Origin: Fidelibacterota bacterium
GTDB lineage: Bacteria; Fidelibacterota; Marinisomatia; Marinisomatales; UBA8229
DNA: 46,821 bases
Reading direction: 5' to 3'
Assembly: GCA_003535775.1 (NCBI GenBank)
Contig: DPYO01000052.1
Span: 1 to 46,821, forward strand
The notes under the pieces are model-generated. The model saw only the letters and a list, made by a program, of their open reading frames with translations. It ran no database searches and was not told the DNA's origin. The translations under genes were made by a program, and so were the position numbers. Below are positions 17,558 through 26,403 of the stretch, in pieces (positions within the stretch are counted from its first letter, which is position 1; every line of letters starts with the position of its first letter).

Positions 17558-20167
17558 ATGATATTAGCAATTGACGGTATTGCTGCTTCCGGTAAAAGTA
17601 CTACGGCAAAAATGGTAGCCTCAAAACTGGATATTACCTATCTGGATACTGGTGCAATGTATAGGGCTGTGACGCTGGCGATTTTGGATCAATCAGTTAA
17701 ATTGAATGATGAAGCCGCGTTAAAATCTCTTTTGGAAGATTTGGACTTAGAGGTGAAACCGGATAAAGAAGGGACAAACATCTTTTTAAAAGGGAAAGAT
17801 GTATCCAAGAAAATTCGGTCCGTAGGTGTTACTGAAAACGTTAGTGCAGTTAGCGCCATAGCTATCGTGAGAAAAGCAATGGTTACTATCCAAAGGACTC
17901 TTGGGAGTCAAACGGATTGTATCGTAGAGGGTCGGGATATAGGAACAGTGGTTTTCCCAGATGCGGATTTTAAGTTTTTTATTATTGCTGATGTGAAGAC
18001 TCGTGCCCGACGACGTCAATTAGACTTATTAACCCTTGGAGAAAAACGATCAATTGAGGAGTTGAGCAAGGATTTAAAAACCCGTGATCAGAAAGATTCC
18101 TCCAGGTCTCATTCTCCATTAACAAAAGCCGCTAATGCGGTGGAATTAGATACGACTCATCTTTCGATTGATGAACAGGTAAAATTCATTGTGGAATTCG
18201 TCAAGTCGAAAAATGATAAAAGGAAAGATAAAATGACTGAGAAAGACACAAAAGAAGTGGAAGTTGAAGCAATTGATGTCGAACCATCAATAACTGCCAT
18301 TCCCAAAACTAATATAGGGATTTCAGACCCAGTAGGTGTTGTTGAAAATTTACCTTCTGTTGACTATTTAGACCCAAAATTATTTCAGGACACACCTCTA
18401 GTAGAACGTGAAAACTTGGATCAGGAGACTATTGATGTAATTGTTCCCGAAGAGATTCAAGAACAGTATTTAAGTACGTTCAAAGATATTTCTGAGCATG
18501 AAATGATTAATGGTAGGGTAATCGGAATTACTGATAATGATATTCTCGTAGATATTGGATTCAAATCTGAGGGAATTATTGACCGGTCTGAATTTCCAAA
18601 TGACAAGCTGCCAAAAATCGGAGAAAAAATCGAACTATTTCTTGAAAAACTTGAAGATAAACACGGTCATACAATCCTATCAAAATCTAAAGCTGATTTT
18701 ATGCAGCGTTGGAAACGATTACGAGAAACTTTTGAATCTGGTTCTATATTCACAGGAAAAATTATGCGAAGGACAAAGGGGGGGCTGATTGTGGATATTG
18801 GAGATATTGAAGCATTTCTTCCCGGTTCCCAAATTGATGTTCGTCCGGTTAAAGATTTTGATCAATTCCTTGATCAGGACATGGAATTGAAAATTGTCAA
18901 ATTTAACGAATCACGGAAAAATATTGTTGTGTCCCACAAGGCAATTCTTGAAGAAGATCTCAAAGAATTACGTGAAGATCTTTTTAAGAAAATTCAAATA
19001 GGAGGAATATTGGAAGGACGAGTAAAAAATATCACTGATTTTGGTGTATTTATCGATTTAGGCGGATTAGATGGTTTACTTCATATCACTGATCTGTCTT
19101 GGGGCCGCGTGATGCATCCTTCGGAAATAGTAAAACTGGACGAAGAACTTACAGTAAAAATTATTGATTACGATGAAGAGAAAAAACGGGTATCCTTGGG
19201 ATTAAAACAATTAACACCTCATCCTTGGGATGGAATTGAAAAGAAATATCCCGTAGAATCTACTGTGACTGGTAAAGTCGTGAGCCTAACAAATTATGGG
19301 GTTTTTATCGAAATTGAACCTGGCATAGAAGGATTAATCCATATTTCTGAAATTTCATGGACACGACACATAAAAAATCCGTCTGAATTATACTCTATGA
19401 ATGATAAGGTTGAGGCGAAAATACTCTCCATAGATTTGGAGGACCGAAAAATAAGCTTAGGAGTAAAACAGCTCCAGCCTGATCCATGGGATACAATTAA
19501 AGAAAAATATGCAGTTGATGCAGTTCATAAAGGGAAAGTTATACATTTGACTCAGTTTGGAGCTTTTGTCGAATTGGAAGAAGGGATTGATGGACTCATT
19601 CACATCTCTGATCTTTCTTGGATAAAAGTTGTTCGGCATCCAAAAGAAATCCTTGAAATTAATCAGGAAGTAGAAGTTAAAATATTGGAAATATCCAAAG
19701 AAAATCGGCGAATTGCTCTTGGTTATAAACAGGTTGGAGATGATCCTTGGGCAGAAATCCTAAAGTTCTTTGAAACAGGAAAAGAAGTACAGGGTAAAAT
19801 CATCCGAATTCTTGAAAAAGGAATAATCCTTGAGCTTGAAAAGGACATAGAAGGAATTATTCCGTTCGATAGAAAGAATAAAAAAGAGCAAAAAACTATG
19901 ATGGATAAATATAAACCAGGTGATACTATCACTGGGATTGTCATGGAAGTTAAACCTGAAGAAAAGAAAGTGTTTCTCTACTTTGAAAAATTAATTGATG
20001 AACACAAAAAATCTTCTAATAAGGATTCCATTCATGAGTTCATGGATCAGCAAGAAGACCTCTCCACCGAGAACATAAAAATTCCCACATCCATGGAAAA
20101 TATTGACGAACCTGAAAAAAAGGAAAAAGGTTCAGAGCTGAAAGTTAGCGAGTCAGATAGAGCTTAA
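17558..20167 (+). CDS. cmk-rpsA: Cytidylate kinase - ribosomal protein S1 fusion
   Basis: One uninterrupted frame of 869 residues joins two normally separate neighbours. Residues 1-225 are cytidylate kinase (P-loop GIAASGKST, YLDTGAMYRAVT, VEGRDIGTVVFPDADFKFF, ADVKTRARRR), which phosphorylates CMP and dCMP. Residues about 226-869 are 30S protein S1 with six S1 domains starting near 314, 395, 482, 567, 654 and 741; domains 3-5 are the most canonical (ITDFGVFIDLGGLDGLLHI). The linker is acidic and low in complexity. I use the ATG at 17558 (a TTG at 17549 would add three residues). An internal ATG at 18233 with its own Shine-Dalgarno could also yield separate S1. Confidence 0.9.
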   Translation: MILAIDGIAASGKSTTAKMVASKLDITYLDTGAMYRAVTLAILDQSVKLNDEAALKSLLEDLDLEVKPDKEGTNIFLKGKDVSKKIRSVGVTENVSAVSAIAIVRKAMVTIQRTLGSQTDCIVEGRDIGTVVFPDADFKFFIIADVKTRARRRQLDLLTLGEKRSIEELSKDLKTRDQKDSSRSHSPLTKAANAVELDTTHLSIDEQVKFIVEFVKSKNDKRKDKMTEKDTKEVEVEAIDVEPSITAIPKTNIGISDPVGVVENLPSVDYLDPKLFQDTPLVERENLDQETIDVIVPEEIQEQYLSTFKDISEHEMINGRVIGITDNDILVDIGFKSEGIIDRSEFPNDKLPKIGEKIELFLEKLEDKHGHTILSKSKADFMQRWKRLRETFESGSIFTGKIMRRTKGGLIVDIGDIEAFLPGSQIDVRPVKDFDQFLDQDMELKIVKFNESRKNIVVSHKAILEEDLKELREDLFKKIQIGGILEGRVKNITDFGVFIDLGGLDGLLHITDLSWGRVMHPSEIVKLDEELTVKIIDYDEEKKRVSLGLKQLTPHPWDGIEKKYPVESTVTGKVVSLTNYGVFIEIEPGIEGLIHISEISWTRHIKNPSELYSMNDKVEAKILSIDLEDRKISLGVKQLQPDPWDTIKEKYAVDAVHKGKVIHLTQFGAFVELEEGIDGLIHISDLSWIKVVRHPKEILEINQEVEVKILEISKENRRIALGYKQVGDDPWAEILKFFETGKEVQGKIIRILEKGIILELEKDIEGIIPFDRKNKKEQKTMMDKYKPGDTITGIVMEVKPEEKKVFLYFEKLIDEHKKSSNKDSIHEFMDQQEDLSTENIKIPTSMENIDEPEKKEKGSELKVSESDRA
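18221..18235 (+). promoter_or_regulatory. Internal ribosome-binding site and ATG inside cmk-rpsA
   Basis: AGGAAAG at 18221-18227 lies 5 nt before an in-frame ATG (18233-18235) at the exact junction of the kinase and S1 parts. Initiation here would give a 644-residue S1 beginning MTEKDTKEVEVE, a plausible full S1 protein. In many genomes rpsA starts with a similar Met-Thr-Glu/Asp acidic N-terminus. Whether it is used cannot be seen from sequence. Confidence 0.5.
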
Positions 20168-20246
20168 CTGTGTGATAAAAAAATCAGTACTCTATTAATA
20201 TAGCCCAATTTTTCAACAGCTTAAACACTGGAGGGAGGAACTTTTA

Positions 20247-20288
20247 ATGACTGATAAACCCCACCACCATCCTGCCCCTTTTTTCTAA
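20247..20288 (+). CDS. Tiny 13-residue ORF with strong ribosome-binding site
   Basis: ATG at 20247 is preceded by GGAGGGAGG (20230-20238), one of the strongest Shine-Dalgarno sequences in the window, at 8-nt spacing. The encoded peptide is MTDKPHHHPAPFF, then TAA. The stop is 16 nt before the GTG start of the YbbR gene, which has no Shine-Dalgarno of its own. It could be a leader peptide or serve translational coupling or reinitiation. I do not recognise the peptide, and chance cannot be excluded. Confidence 0.4.
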   Translation: MTDKPHHHPAPFF

Positions 20289-20304
20289 TAAACTCCCATA
20301 AATC

Positions 20305-21288
20305 GTGAAGTCATTTCATTTAATTAAATCTTTCTCCCTCCAGAAACTTTCCTTACGTCTTGGTGCACTGGGTATGGCTATCGTGCTCTGGCTTTTTGTC
20401 ATGAGCGACAAGGAATCTTCACTCATTATGAAAATTCCCCTGGTAGTTCGAAATATCAGCGCCCAAAAAGCACTAAAGGAGGAAGTCCCTGAATTTGCTC
20501 AAGTTCGATTAATTGGTACTGGAAATGAATTACTAAAAGCATATCTTCTAAAAAACTTTTTTGAGAACTTTAAACTCATCTTGGACTTGGATCATATTTC
20601 AGAAGAGTATGATTTTATCCTGAATGATTACTATTCGAAATATCCGCAGAAAGTTGTAATTCCCCCCTCCTTCCACCTAAAATTTGTCGAAATTGTTTAT
20701 CCAAGGGAAGTTCACATTAGTTTGGACGAGTATCTTGTAAAGTCTGTTCCAATTACCCCACAAATTATAGTTCAACCAATACCTGGATACATTCAAGTAG
20801 GAGATATAAAAATGATTCCATCTTCTGTAAATGTAGCTGGCCCAAATATATTAACGAAGGAAATCACTGAAGTTTTGACAGCAACAGACACTCTGAAAAA
20901 TATCGGGCATTTTACAAACCGAAAGATCTCTCTGAATAAATCTAACCGACTCATCGAATATTCACTGAATGAAATTAATTACCAGGTAGATATTCAAGAA
21001 ATCAGTGAGCGGATAATCAGTGAAGTTCAGATCCAGATAGTCAATGTACCGGATGAATTTCGGGTATTTGTTAATCCACAAACTGTATCTTTAACTATCT
21101 TTGGAGGTGTAAATCGAATTGCCGAAATATACCCTGAAGACATATTCATATACATTGACTTTGAGAAACAATGGGCTCCTAGATCACAGTTTTTTGAACC
21201 TGTCGTGGTGACACCTAACGACATTTTGGAGTGGAAAAATTTATCGCCTAGAAACGTGGAATTAGTCGTTACGAAAGGGACAAGTTGA
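20305..21288 (+). CDS. YbbR-like domain membrane protein
   Basis: The 327-residue protein has one N-terminal membrane helix (about residues 18-34, LGALGMAIVLWLFVMSD), which is the usual YbbR/CdaR anchor, followed by an extracytoplasmic region of several YbbR-like repeats (for example VPITPQIIVQPIPGYIQVGDIKMIPSSVNVAGP). CdaR regulates the diadenylate cyclase CdaA in Firmicutes, but no cdaA is present here, so that role is only a possibility. The start is GTG at 20305, and the stop overlaps the tsaD TTG start (TTGA). Pairwise similarity is modest, so the call is by layout and motif. Confidence 0.7.
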   Translation: MKSFHLIKSFSLQKLSLRLGALGMAIVLWLFVMSDKESSLIMKIPLVVRNISAQKALKEEVPEFAQVRLIGTGNELLKAYLLKNFFENFKLILDLDHISEEYDFILNDYYSKYPQKVVIPPSFHLKFVEIVYPREVHISLDEYLVKSVPITPQIIVQPIPGYIQVGDIKMIPSSVNVAGPNILTKEITEVLTATDTLKNIGHFTNRKISLNKSNRLIEYSLNEINYQVDIQEISERIISEVQIQIVNVPDEFRVFVNPQTVSLTIFGGVNRIAEIYPEDIFIYIDFEKQWAPRSQFFEPVVVTPNDILEWKNLSPRNVELVVTKGTS

Positions 21289-22280
21289 ACATACTTGGAG
21301 TTGAAACCTCCTGTGACGAGACAGCTGCTGCCGTGTGTGCAAATGGCTCTATTCTGTCAAATATAATTAGTTCACAAAAGATCCACCAATCTTTTGGTGG
21401 TGTTGTTCCAGAACTGGCATCCAGGGAACATGAACGTCTCTTAAACTCACTGGTATTTCAAGCCATTGAAGAAGCTGGAATCTCATTAAGCAGTTTAGAA
21501 GGTATAGCAGTTACAAAAGGGCCCGGTTTGGCGGGAACATTATTGGCTGGCGTTTGTTTTTCAAAAGGATTGGCGCAAGGATTGAGGATTCCTGTCATTG
21601 GGATTAATCATCTTGAAGCCCATATCTTTGCGAGTTTTCTGGAAAATCCAAATTTAACATTTCCATTCGTATGTCTTTTGGTTTCCGGAGGACATACTCA
21701 GGTGTGGCTCATAAATGAAATAGATAACTATGAATTAATGGGAGAAACCAGAGACGACGCTGCCGGGGAGGCTTTTGATAAAGGAGCAAGAATCTTAGGC
21801 CTGGGATATCCGGGAGGACCTGAGATCGAAAAATTAGCACGTAACGGAAATCCAAAAACCATAGATTTCCCGAAGTCATTCATGAAAACCAATGCAATTG
21901 AATTCAGTTTCAGTGGTCTGAAGACATCCTTGCTTTATTATATGGATCACTTTGATGAATCTGATGGCACTATAAGCAGAGAAGATGTTGCCGCCAGCTA
22001 TCAGAATGCAATCATTGAAGTATTGATTCATAAATTGAAACAAACTTTGGAAATTACACATGTCAAAACATGTGTAATAGCTGGTGGTGTGGCTGCAAAT
22101 AATCAACTAAGACAGAAGGCTCATCAGATGCTGCCCGAAATTTCATTGAGTTTCCCTGGCTTGTTATATTGTACTGATAACGCAGCTATGGTTGCTTTTT
22201 TGGGAGAACTGAAATTGAAAGCAGGATATACTTCCCCCATAAATTTTGGGGTCAAGCCTAATTTACAACTCCAAGTCTAA
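21285..22280 (+). CDS. tsaD: tRNA N6-adenosine threonylcarbamoyltransferase TsaD
   Basis: TsaD transfers threonylcarbamoyl from TC-AMP to A37 of ANN-decoding tRNAs, working with TsaB and TsaE. The 331-residue protein starts with ILGVETSCDETAAAV, carries the metal ligands in INHLEAH, and shows VSGGHTQVWL, the FDKGARILGLGYPGGPEIEKLA loop, and VAGGVAANNQLR-like AGGVAANNQLRQKA. The start is a rare TTG at 21285, overlapping the stop of the YbbR gene. Length matches the family (about 330-340). Confidence 0.95.
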   Translation: MNILGVETSCDETAAAVCANGSILSNIISSQKIHQSFGGVVPELASREHERLLNSLVFQAIEEAGISLSSLEGIAVTKGPGLAGTLLAGVCFSKGLAQGLRIPVIGINHLEAHIFASFLENPNLTFPFVCLLVSGGHTQVWLINEIDNYELMGETRDDAAGEAFDKGARILGLGYPGGPEIEKLARNGNPKTIDFPKSFMKTNAIEFSFSGLKTSLLYYMDHFDESDGTISREDVAASYQNAIIEVLIHKLKQTLEITHVKTCVIAGGVAANNQLRQKAHQMLPEISLSFPGLLYCTDNAAMVAFLGELKLKAGYTSPINFGVKPNLQLQV

Positions 22281-22348
22281 TCTCAGGTTTTGTGATTCAT
22301 TTCAGCACCATGAAACAACACCACTTTTTTCCCACCTACTCTTAAACC

Positions 22349-24457
22349 ATGTCTCTTGAATTTCTTCGACCCCCCGATCTTTGGTTTTGGGGATTGTTAT
22401 TAGGGGTATGTTCCTTCTCTCTTTGGAGTATTTTTAAACTCTGGCCTATTCATCAAGTGAGAATTCCTGTGCTAATCAGAATTGGTTTATTCAGTTTGCT
22501 TTTATTCAGTCTCCTGCAACCAAAAATCACCCGGGAAACATCGAAGGAATTTCCCCTTAAGTGGCATGTTTATACTGATAATTCGATGAGTATGGGATAC
22601 CACCAGGCCTATTCATTAACAACTCTGAACGAAGAAATAAAAGAATTTTTGAAGAAAATAGAAAACAAAGGAGTTATGATTGATCGTTTTCATTTTTCAA
22701 ATGAGGTAATCCATACCGACTTGTATGAACCATTAAATGCAGGAGGTTCCTCAACTGATCTTGGAATCGTTTTGAATTCAATAAAAGAGGAAGAGAAAGA
22801 TAATCTTGCAGGAGTAATTTTATTTACAGATGGCCAAATCACCCATGGCTTAGACCCAGTGCAAACTTCATCGGAAATCCATGTACCAATTCACATCATT
22901 GGCGTTGGAGAGAACACACCTCTTGTGGATGTTGCCATAAAATCTATAGATGTACCAACCGTTGCTATTAAAGGTGAGGATGTAGAAGCAACAGTGGTTG
23001 TTGTAGCAACAGGTATTATTGCAAATGAAGGAATAAACATAACTTTATCGAAAAAGAAGAAAATAATTGGCTCACGGTTCATAAAAATCCAGGGTGACGG
23101 TGTACAGTCAGATGTACATTTTCAATTTAAACCAGATGACTTAGGGGAAATTACATACCAAGCTCAGGTTTCTTCTCTTGAGAATGAAATAAATGTCCAA
23201 AATAACCGCCAATCCTTTCATTTGACAATCCTGAAAAATAGATACCGGGTCGCTTTACTTACCGGTGCACCGAATTATAATACTTCTGTGATAAAAATGA
23301 TGATGAATAATCAACCACGAGTTAAGATTGATCATTTTATTTTTATCAATGATTCATTCCAGCCAGCTATAAAAAATTTCTGGGAGACTTCATACGATCT
23401 AATCGTCCTTGATAATTATCCTATTCAATCTATTTCTTCACAATGGCAGCGGTTTTTTGCGAAAAAGATTGTGGCTCAAAAAACAGCTTTGGCATGGATT
23501 ATTGGTCCAAGCGTAGATCCATTATCTGCAAAATCTTTTTTTCCCTTTTTTCATTTAAAATGGTTAGAAACAAAAGTTGATGATGAAAAATATTACCAAT
23601 GGTCATTCAATGAAAGAATATTGAATTATCCAATTTTCCCACAAAATGAGGTTCCTCTTAATTCCATTGATCAGACCGAACTTCCGCCTCTAAAACCTGG
23701 ACTTCAGGTTTCTAGTACAAAAAAAATGATCCAATCATTGGCAGACTTAATACCATCCCAACAAATTCCGGTACTCCTTATTGGAGAAGTGGAATCCTTA
23801 CGGACAGTTGTTTGGACAACTCCGGATTTTTATACACTTTATTATAAGTTAACAGGTACCAGAAGATCCGAAATGTTTGCAGGGATCTGGAATGGAATTT
23901 TTGGGTGGCTTATGAGGACCACGGGAGATAACGATATGTATTTTCGATTGGATAAAGATTTATACCAGCAGGGAGAATTAATAAAAGTAATGGGAAATAA
24001 AATCGGGCAAGCATCCCCTGCATCCCACGCTGCAATTACCTTACAGCACGATGGAAATACAATTAATTCAACAGAATTGAGATATAACCCAACTTTTCAG
24101 CGGTGGGAAGGGCAATTATGGGCATCCAAACCAGGTACCTATGACTACGAAATTATTTTTCAAAATGAAAATGCCACTTCTTCCCAAAAAGGGGTATTTA
24201 TTATAAAAGAAAGTCAGATTGAACTTAATAAAGTCTTTCTCAATGATAACCTATTAAGAAAAATCTCATTGAAAACGGGTGGAAATTATTTTCACTGGGA
24301 TTCACGAAATGAACTTATTGACCACATTGAACAACGAACAATTACAAAACGAAAAATGGTTTATATAGAACCACATAATGAATGGTGGATATTAATTGGA
24401 TTTATTGTTCTGTTAACTATTGAGTGGAGCCTGCGTCGAAGAGCAGGCCTAATGTAA
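22349..24457 (+). CDS. von Willebrand factor A-like membrane protein
   Basis: The 702-residue protein starts with two hydrophobic segments (about 11-30 and 40-58), then a vWA-type domain with the MIDAS motif DNSMS (DxSxS, in VYTDNSMSMG) and FTDGQITHGL. A long extracytoplasmic region follows, with Ig-like and glutamine-amidotransferase-like parts (SYDLIVLDNYP), and one C-terminal helix (about 678-695). This layout resembles the BatA-like proteins annotated as DUF4159 or vWA membrane proteins in Bacteroidota. The function is unknown. It stands alone and is 11 kb from the MoxR-DUF58 pair that such proteins often accompany. Confidence 0.65.
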   Translation: MSLEFLRPPDLWFWGLLLGVCSFSLWSIFKLWPIHQVRIPVLIRIGLFSLLLFSLLQPKITRETSKEFPLKWHVYTDNSMSMGYHQAYSLTTLNEEIKEFLKKIENKGVMIDRFHFSNEVIHTDLYEPLNAGGSSTDLGIVLNSIKEEEKDNLAGVILFTDGQITHGLDPVQTSSEIHVPIHIIGVGENTPLVDVAIKSIDVPTVAIKGEDVEATVVVVATGIIANEGINITLSKKKKIIGSRFIKIQGDGVQSDVHFQFKPDDLGEITYQAQVSSLENEINVQNNRQSFHLTILKNRYRVALLTGAPNYNTSVIKMMMNNQPRVKIDHFIFINDSFQPAIKNFWETSYDLIVLDNYPIQSISSQWQRFFAKKIVAQKTALAWIIGPSVDPLSAKSFFPFFHLKWLETKVDDEKYYQWSFNERILNYPIFPQNEVPLNSIDQTELPPLKPGLQVSSTKKMIQSLADLIPSQQIPVLLIGEVESLRTVVWTTPDFYTLYYKLTGTRRSEMFAGIWNGIFGWLMRTTGDNDMYFRLDKDLYQQGELIKVMGNKIGQASPASHAAITLQHDGNTINSTELRYNPTFQRWEGQLWASKPGTYDYEIIFQNENATSSQKGVFIIKESQIELNKVFLNDNLLRKISLKTGGNYFHWDSRNELIDHIEQRTITKRKMVYIEPHNEWWILIGFIVLLTIEWSLRRRAGLM

Positions 24458-24520
24458 AAAATATGCTTCTGATTAGTTCAGAATATCAATAACTTTTTAT
24501 TCTAATACTAAAGGAATGGT

Positions 24521-25837
24521 ATGAGACACATAGCAATTATTGGAACAGGATACGTCGGGTTAGTCAGTGGTTCGGGGATATCTGACTTTGGACATAAGGT
24601 AATTTGTGCAGATATTGCTGAAGAAAAGATTAAGATGCTTCAAACTGGTAAAATGCCGATTTATGAACCCGGATTGGATGAACTTGTTGACCGTAACACC
24701 AAGGCAGAAAGGTTGTCCTTTTCAACAGATGTTGGAAAAACAATCCGTGACTCAGAGGTAATTTTTATTGCGGTTAGTACACCGCAAAGCGAAAATGGTG
24801 AAGCGGATATTTCTGCTGTGACAGCAGTGGCAAAAACAATCGGACAAAATTTGAATAACAGAAAAGTGGTCTGTACAAAAAGCACTGTTCCGATAGGCAC
24901 CGGAAAATTAGTTACGTCAATCATTAATGAGAATAATCCTGAAAAAATGGAATTTGATTATGTCTCCAATCCGGAATTTTTGCGTGAGGGATCTGCTGTG
25001 AAAGATTTTCTCTGGCCGGATCGTTTGGTAATCGGAACAGAGTCGGAATGGGGATTTGAGGTGATAAGAGATGTATATCGTCCGTTGTATATCAATGAAA
25101 CGCCTATTGTACATACAACAGTGGAAACAGCTGAATTGATAAAATATGCCAGCAATGCCTTCCTGTCGTTGAAAATCAGTTATATTAATGAAATTTCCGC
25201 TTTATGTGAAAAGATTGGTGCTGACGTTCACGTTGTAGCAAAAGCTATGGGATCTGATGGACGAATAAGTCCGAAATTTCTCCACCCGGGGCCGGGGTTT
25301 GGAGGCTCATGTTTCCCAAAGGATACAATCGCTCTCGTCGCTATGGCTAAGAATAAAAATGTGCCCATGCGTACTATTCAGGCAGCCATAGAAACAAATG
25401 CTCATCAAAAGAAAAGAATGGTAAAAAAACTTCAGGCTTTAACTGGAGATTTTTCAGGATTAAAAATTGGTATTTTAGGTTTAGCATTCAAATCCAAAAC
25501 GGATGATGTCAGAGAATCAGCTTCTCTTGAAATGGTAGGATCATTACTGAATGCAGGTGCACAAGTAAAAGCATATGATCCGGAAGCAAATACCAGCTTT
25601 GCTGAATTTTATCCGCAGATCACATATTGTAAAACCTGGGAAGAAGCAGTAAAAGACACAGATGCCGTTGCAGTGATGACGGAATGGAACGAATTCAGAA
25701 CCATAGACGCAAAGACACTAAAGAATCTCATGAAATCTCCGATTATCCTTGATACACGAAACATTCTTTCCCGGAAAGAATTACAAAAAAATGGATTTTC
25801 TTTTGATAATGTTGGTCGGCCAATGGAAACAAAGTAA
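24521..25837 (+). CDS. ugd: UDP-glucose 6-dehydrogenase
   Basis: The enzyme oxidises UDP-glucose to UDP-glucuronate for surface polysaccharides. The 438-residue protein has an N-terminal NAD-binding fold (IAIIGTGYVGLVSG, residues 4-17), the catalytic Cys in GPGFGGSCFPKDT, and a C-terminal UDP-binding domain (GILGLAFKSKTDDVRESAS, then AYDPEA). A UDP-N-acetylmannosamine dehydrogenase would show a somewhat different central domain. The rfbC gene follows after 2 nt, so ugd, rfbC and rfbB form a nucleotide-sugar cluster. Confidence 0.92.
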   Translation: MRHIAIIGTGYVGLVSGSGISDFGHKVICADIAEEKIKMLQTGKMPIYEPGLDELVDRNTKAERLSFSTDVGKTIRDSEVIFIAVSTPQSENGEADISAVTAVAKTIGQNLNNRKVVCTKSTVPIGTGKLVTSIINENNPEKMEFDYVSNPEFLREGSAVKDFLWPDRLVIGTESEWGFEVIRDVYRPLYINETPIVHTTVETAELIKYASNAFLSLKISYINEISALCEKIGADVHVVAKAMGSDGRISPKFLHPGPGFGGSCFPKDTIALVAMAKNKNVPMRTIQAAIETNAHQKKRMVKKLQALTGDFSGLKIGILGLAFKSKTDDVRESASLEMVGSLLNAGAQVKAYDPEANTSFAEFYPQITYCKTWEEAVKDTDAVAVMTEWNEFRTIDAKTLKNLMKSPIILDTRNILSRKELQKNGFSFDNVGRPMETK

Positions 25838-25839
25838 TA

Positions 25840-26403
25840 ATGAAAGTTGAAAAAACACAATTGGATGGATTAGTTGTCATTCATCCGGATGTACACGACG
25901 ATAAACGTGGTTATTTTTTTGAAAGTTATAACAAACCACTTTTTAAATCACTTGGGATCCCTTCAGATTTTGTACAGGATAATCAGGCATTGTCAGGAAA
26001 AAATACATTACGAGGACTTCATTATCAGCTCAAATATCCCCAGGGAAAATTAATTCAAGTTCCACTGGGTAAGGTCTATGATATCTCATTGGATATCAGG
26101 CATGGATCTCCCACATTCGGGCAGTATTTTGGTATAGTGTTATCTGATAAAAATTTTAATATTGTATATGTCCCGGAAGGATTCGCCCATGGTTATGCTG
26201 TCTTGTCTGATACTGCAATCTTCCAATATAAATGTACCGAAACCTACCATCCGGAAGATGAACATGGAATAAAATGGAATGATCCATCCGTTCATATTAA
26301 TTGGCAAATAACTGATCCGATTATTTCTGAAAAGGATTTGGCGCTGCCTTCATTAACAGAACTAGGGCCATCTTTATTACCAGCATACAGAGTTCAAAAA
26401 TGA
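25840..26403 (+). CDS. rfbC: dTDP-4-dehydrorhamnose 3,5-epimerase
   Basis: RfbC epimerises C3 and C5 of dTDP-4-keto-6-deoxyglucose in dTDP-L-rhamnose synthesis. The 187-residue cupin has the motifs DKRGYFFESYN, FVQDNQALSGKNTLRGLHYQ (catalytic His in the last part), GKVYDISLDIR and YVPEGFAHGYAVLSD. It is 2 nt after ugd and overlaps rfbB by 4 nt (ATGA). No rfbA or rfbD is in the window, so they must be elsewhere if the pathway is complete. Confidence 0.95.
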   Translation: MKVEKTQLDGLVVIHPDVHDDKRGYFFESYNKPLFKSLGIPSDFVQDNQALSGKNTLRGLHYQLKYPQGKLIQVPLGKVYDISLDIRHGSPTFGQYFGIVLSDKNFNIVYVPEGFAHGYAVLSDTAIFQYKCTETYHPEDEHGIKWNDPSVHINWQITDPIISEKDLALPSLTELGPSLLPAYRVQK

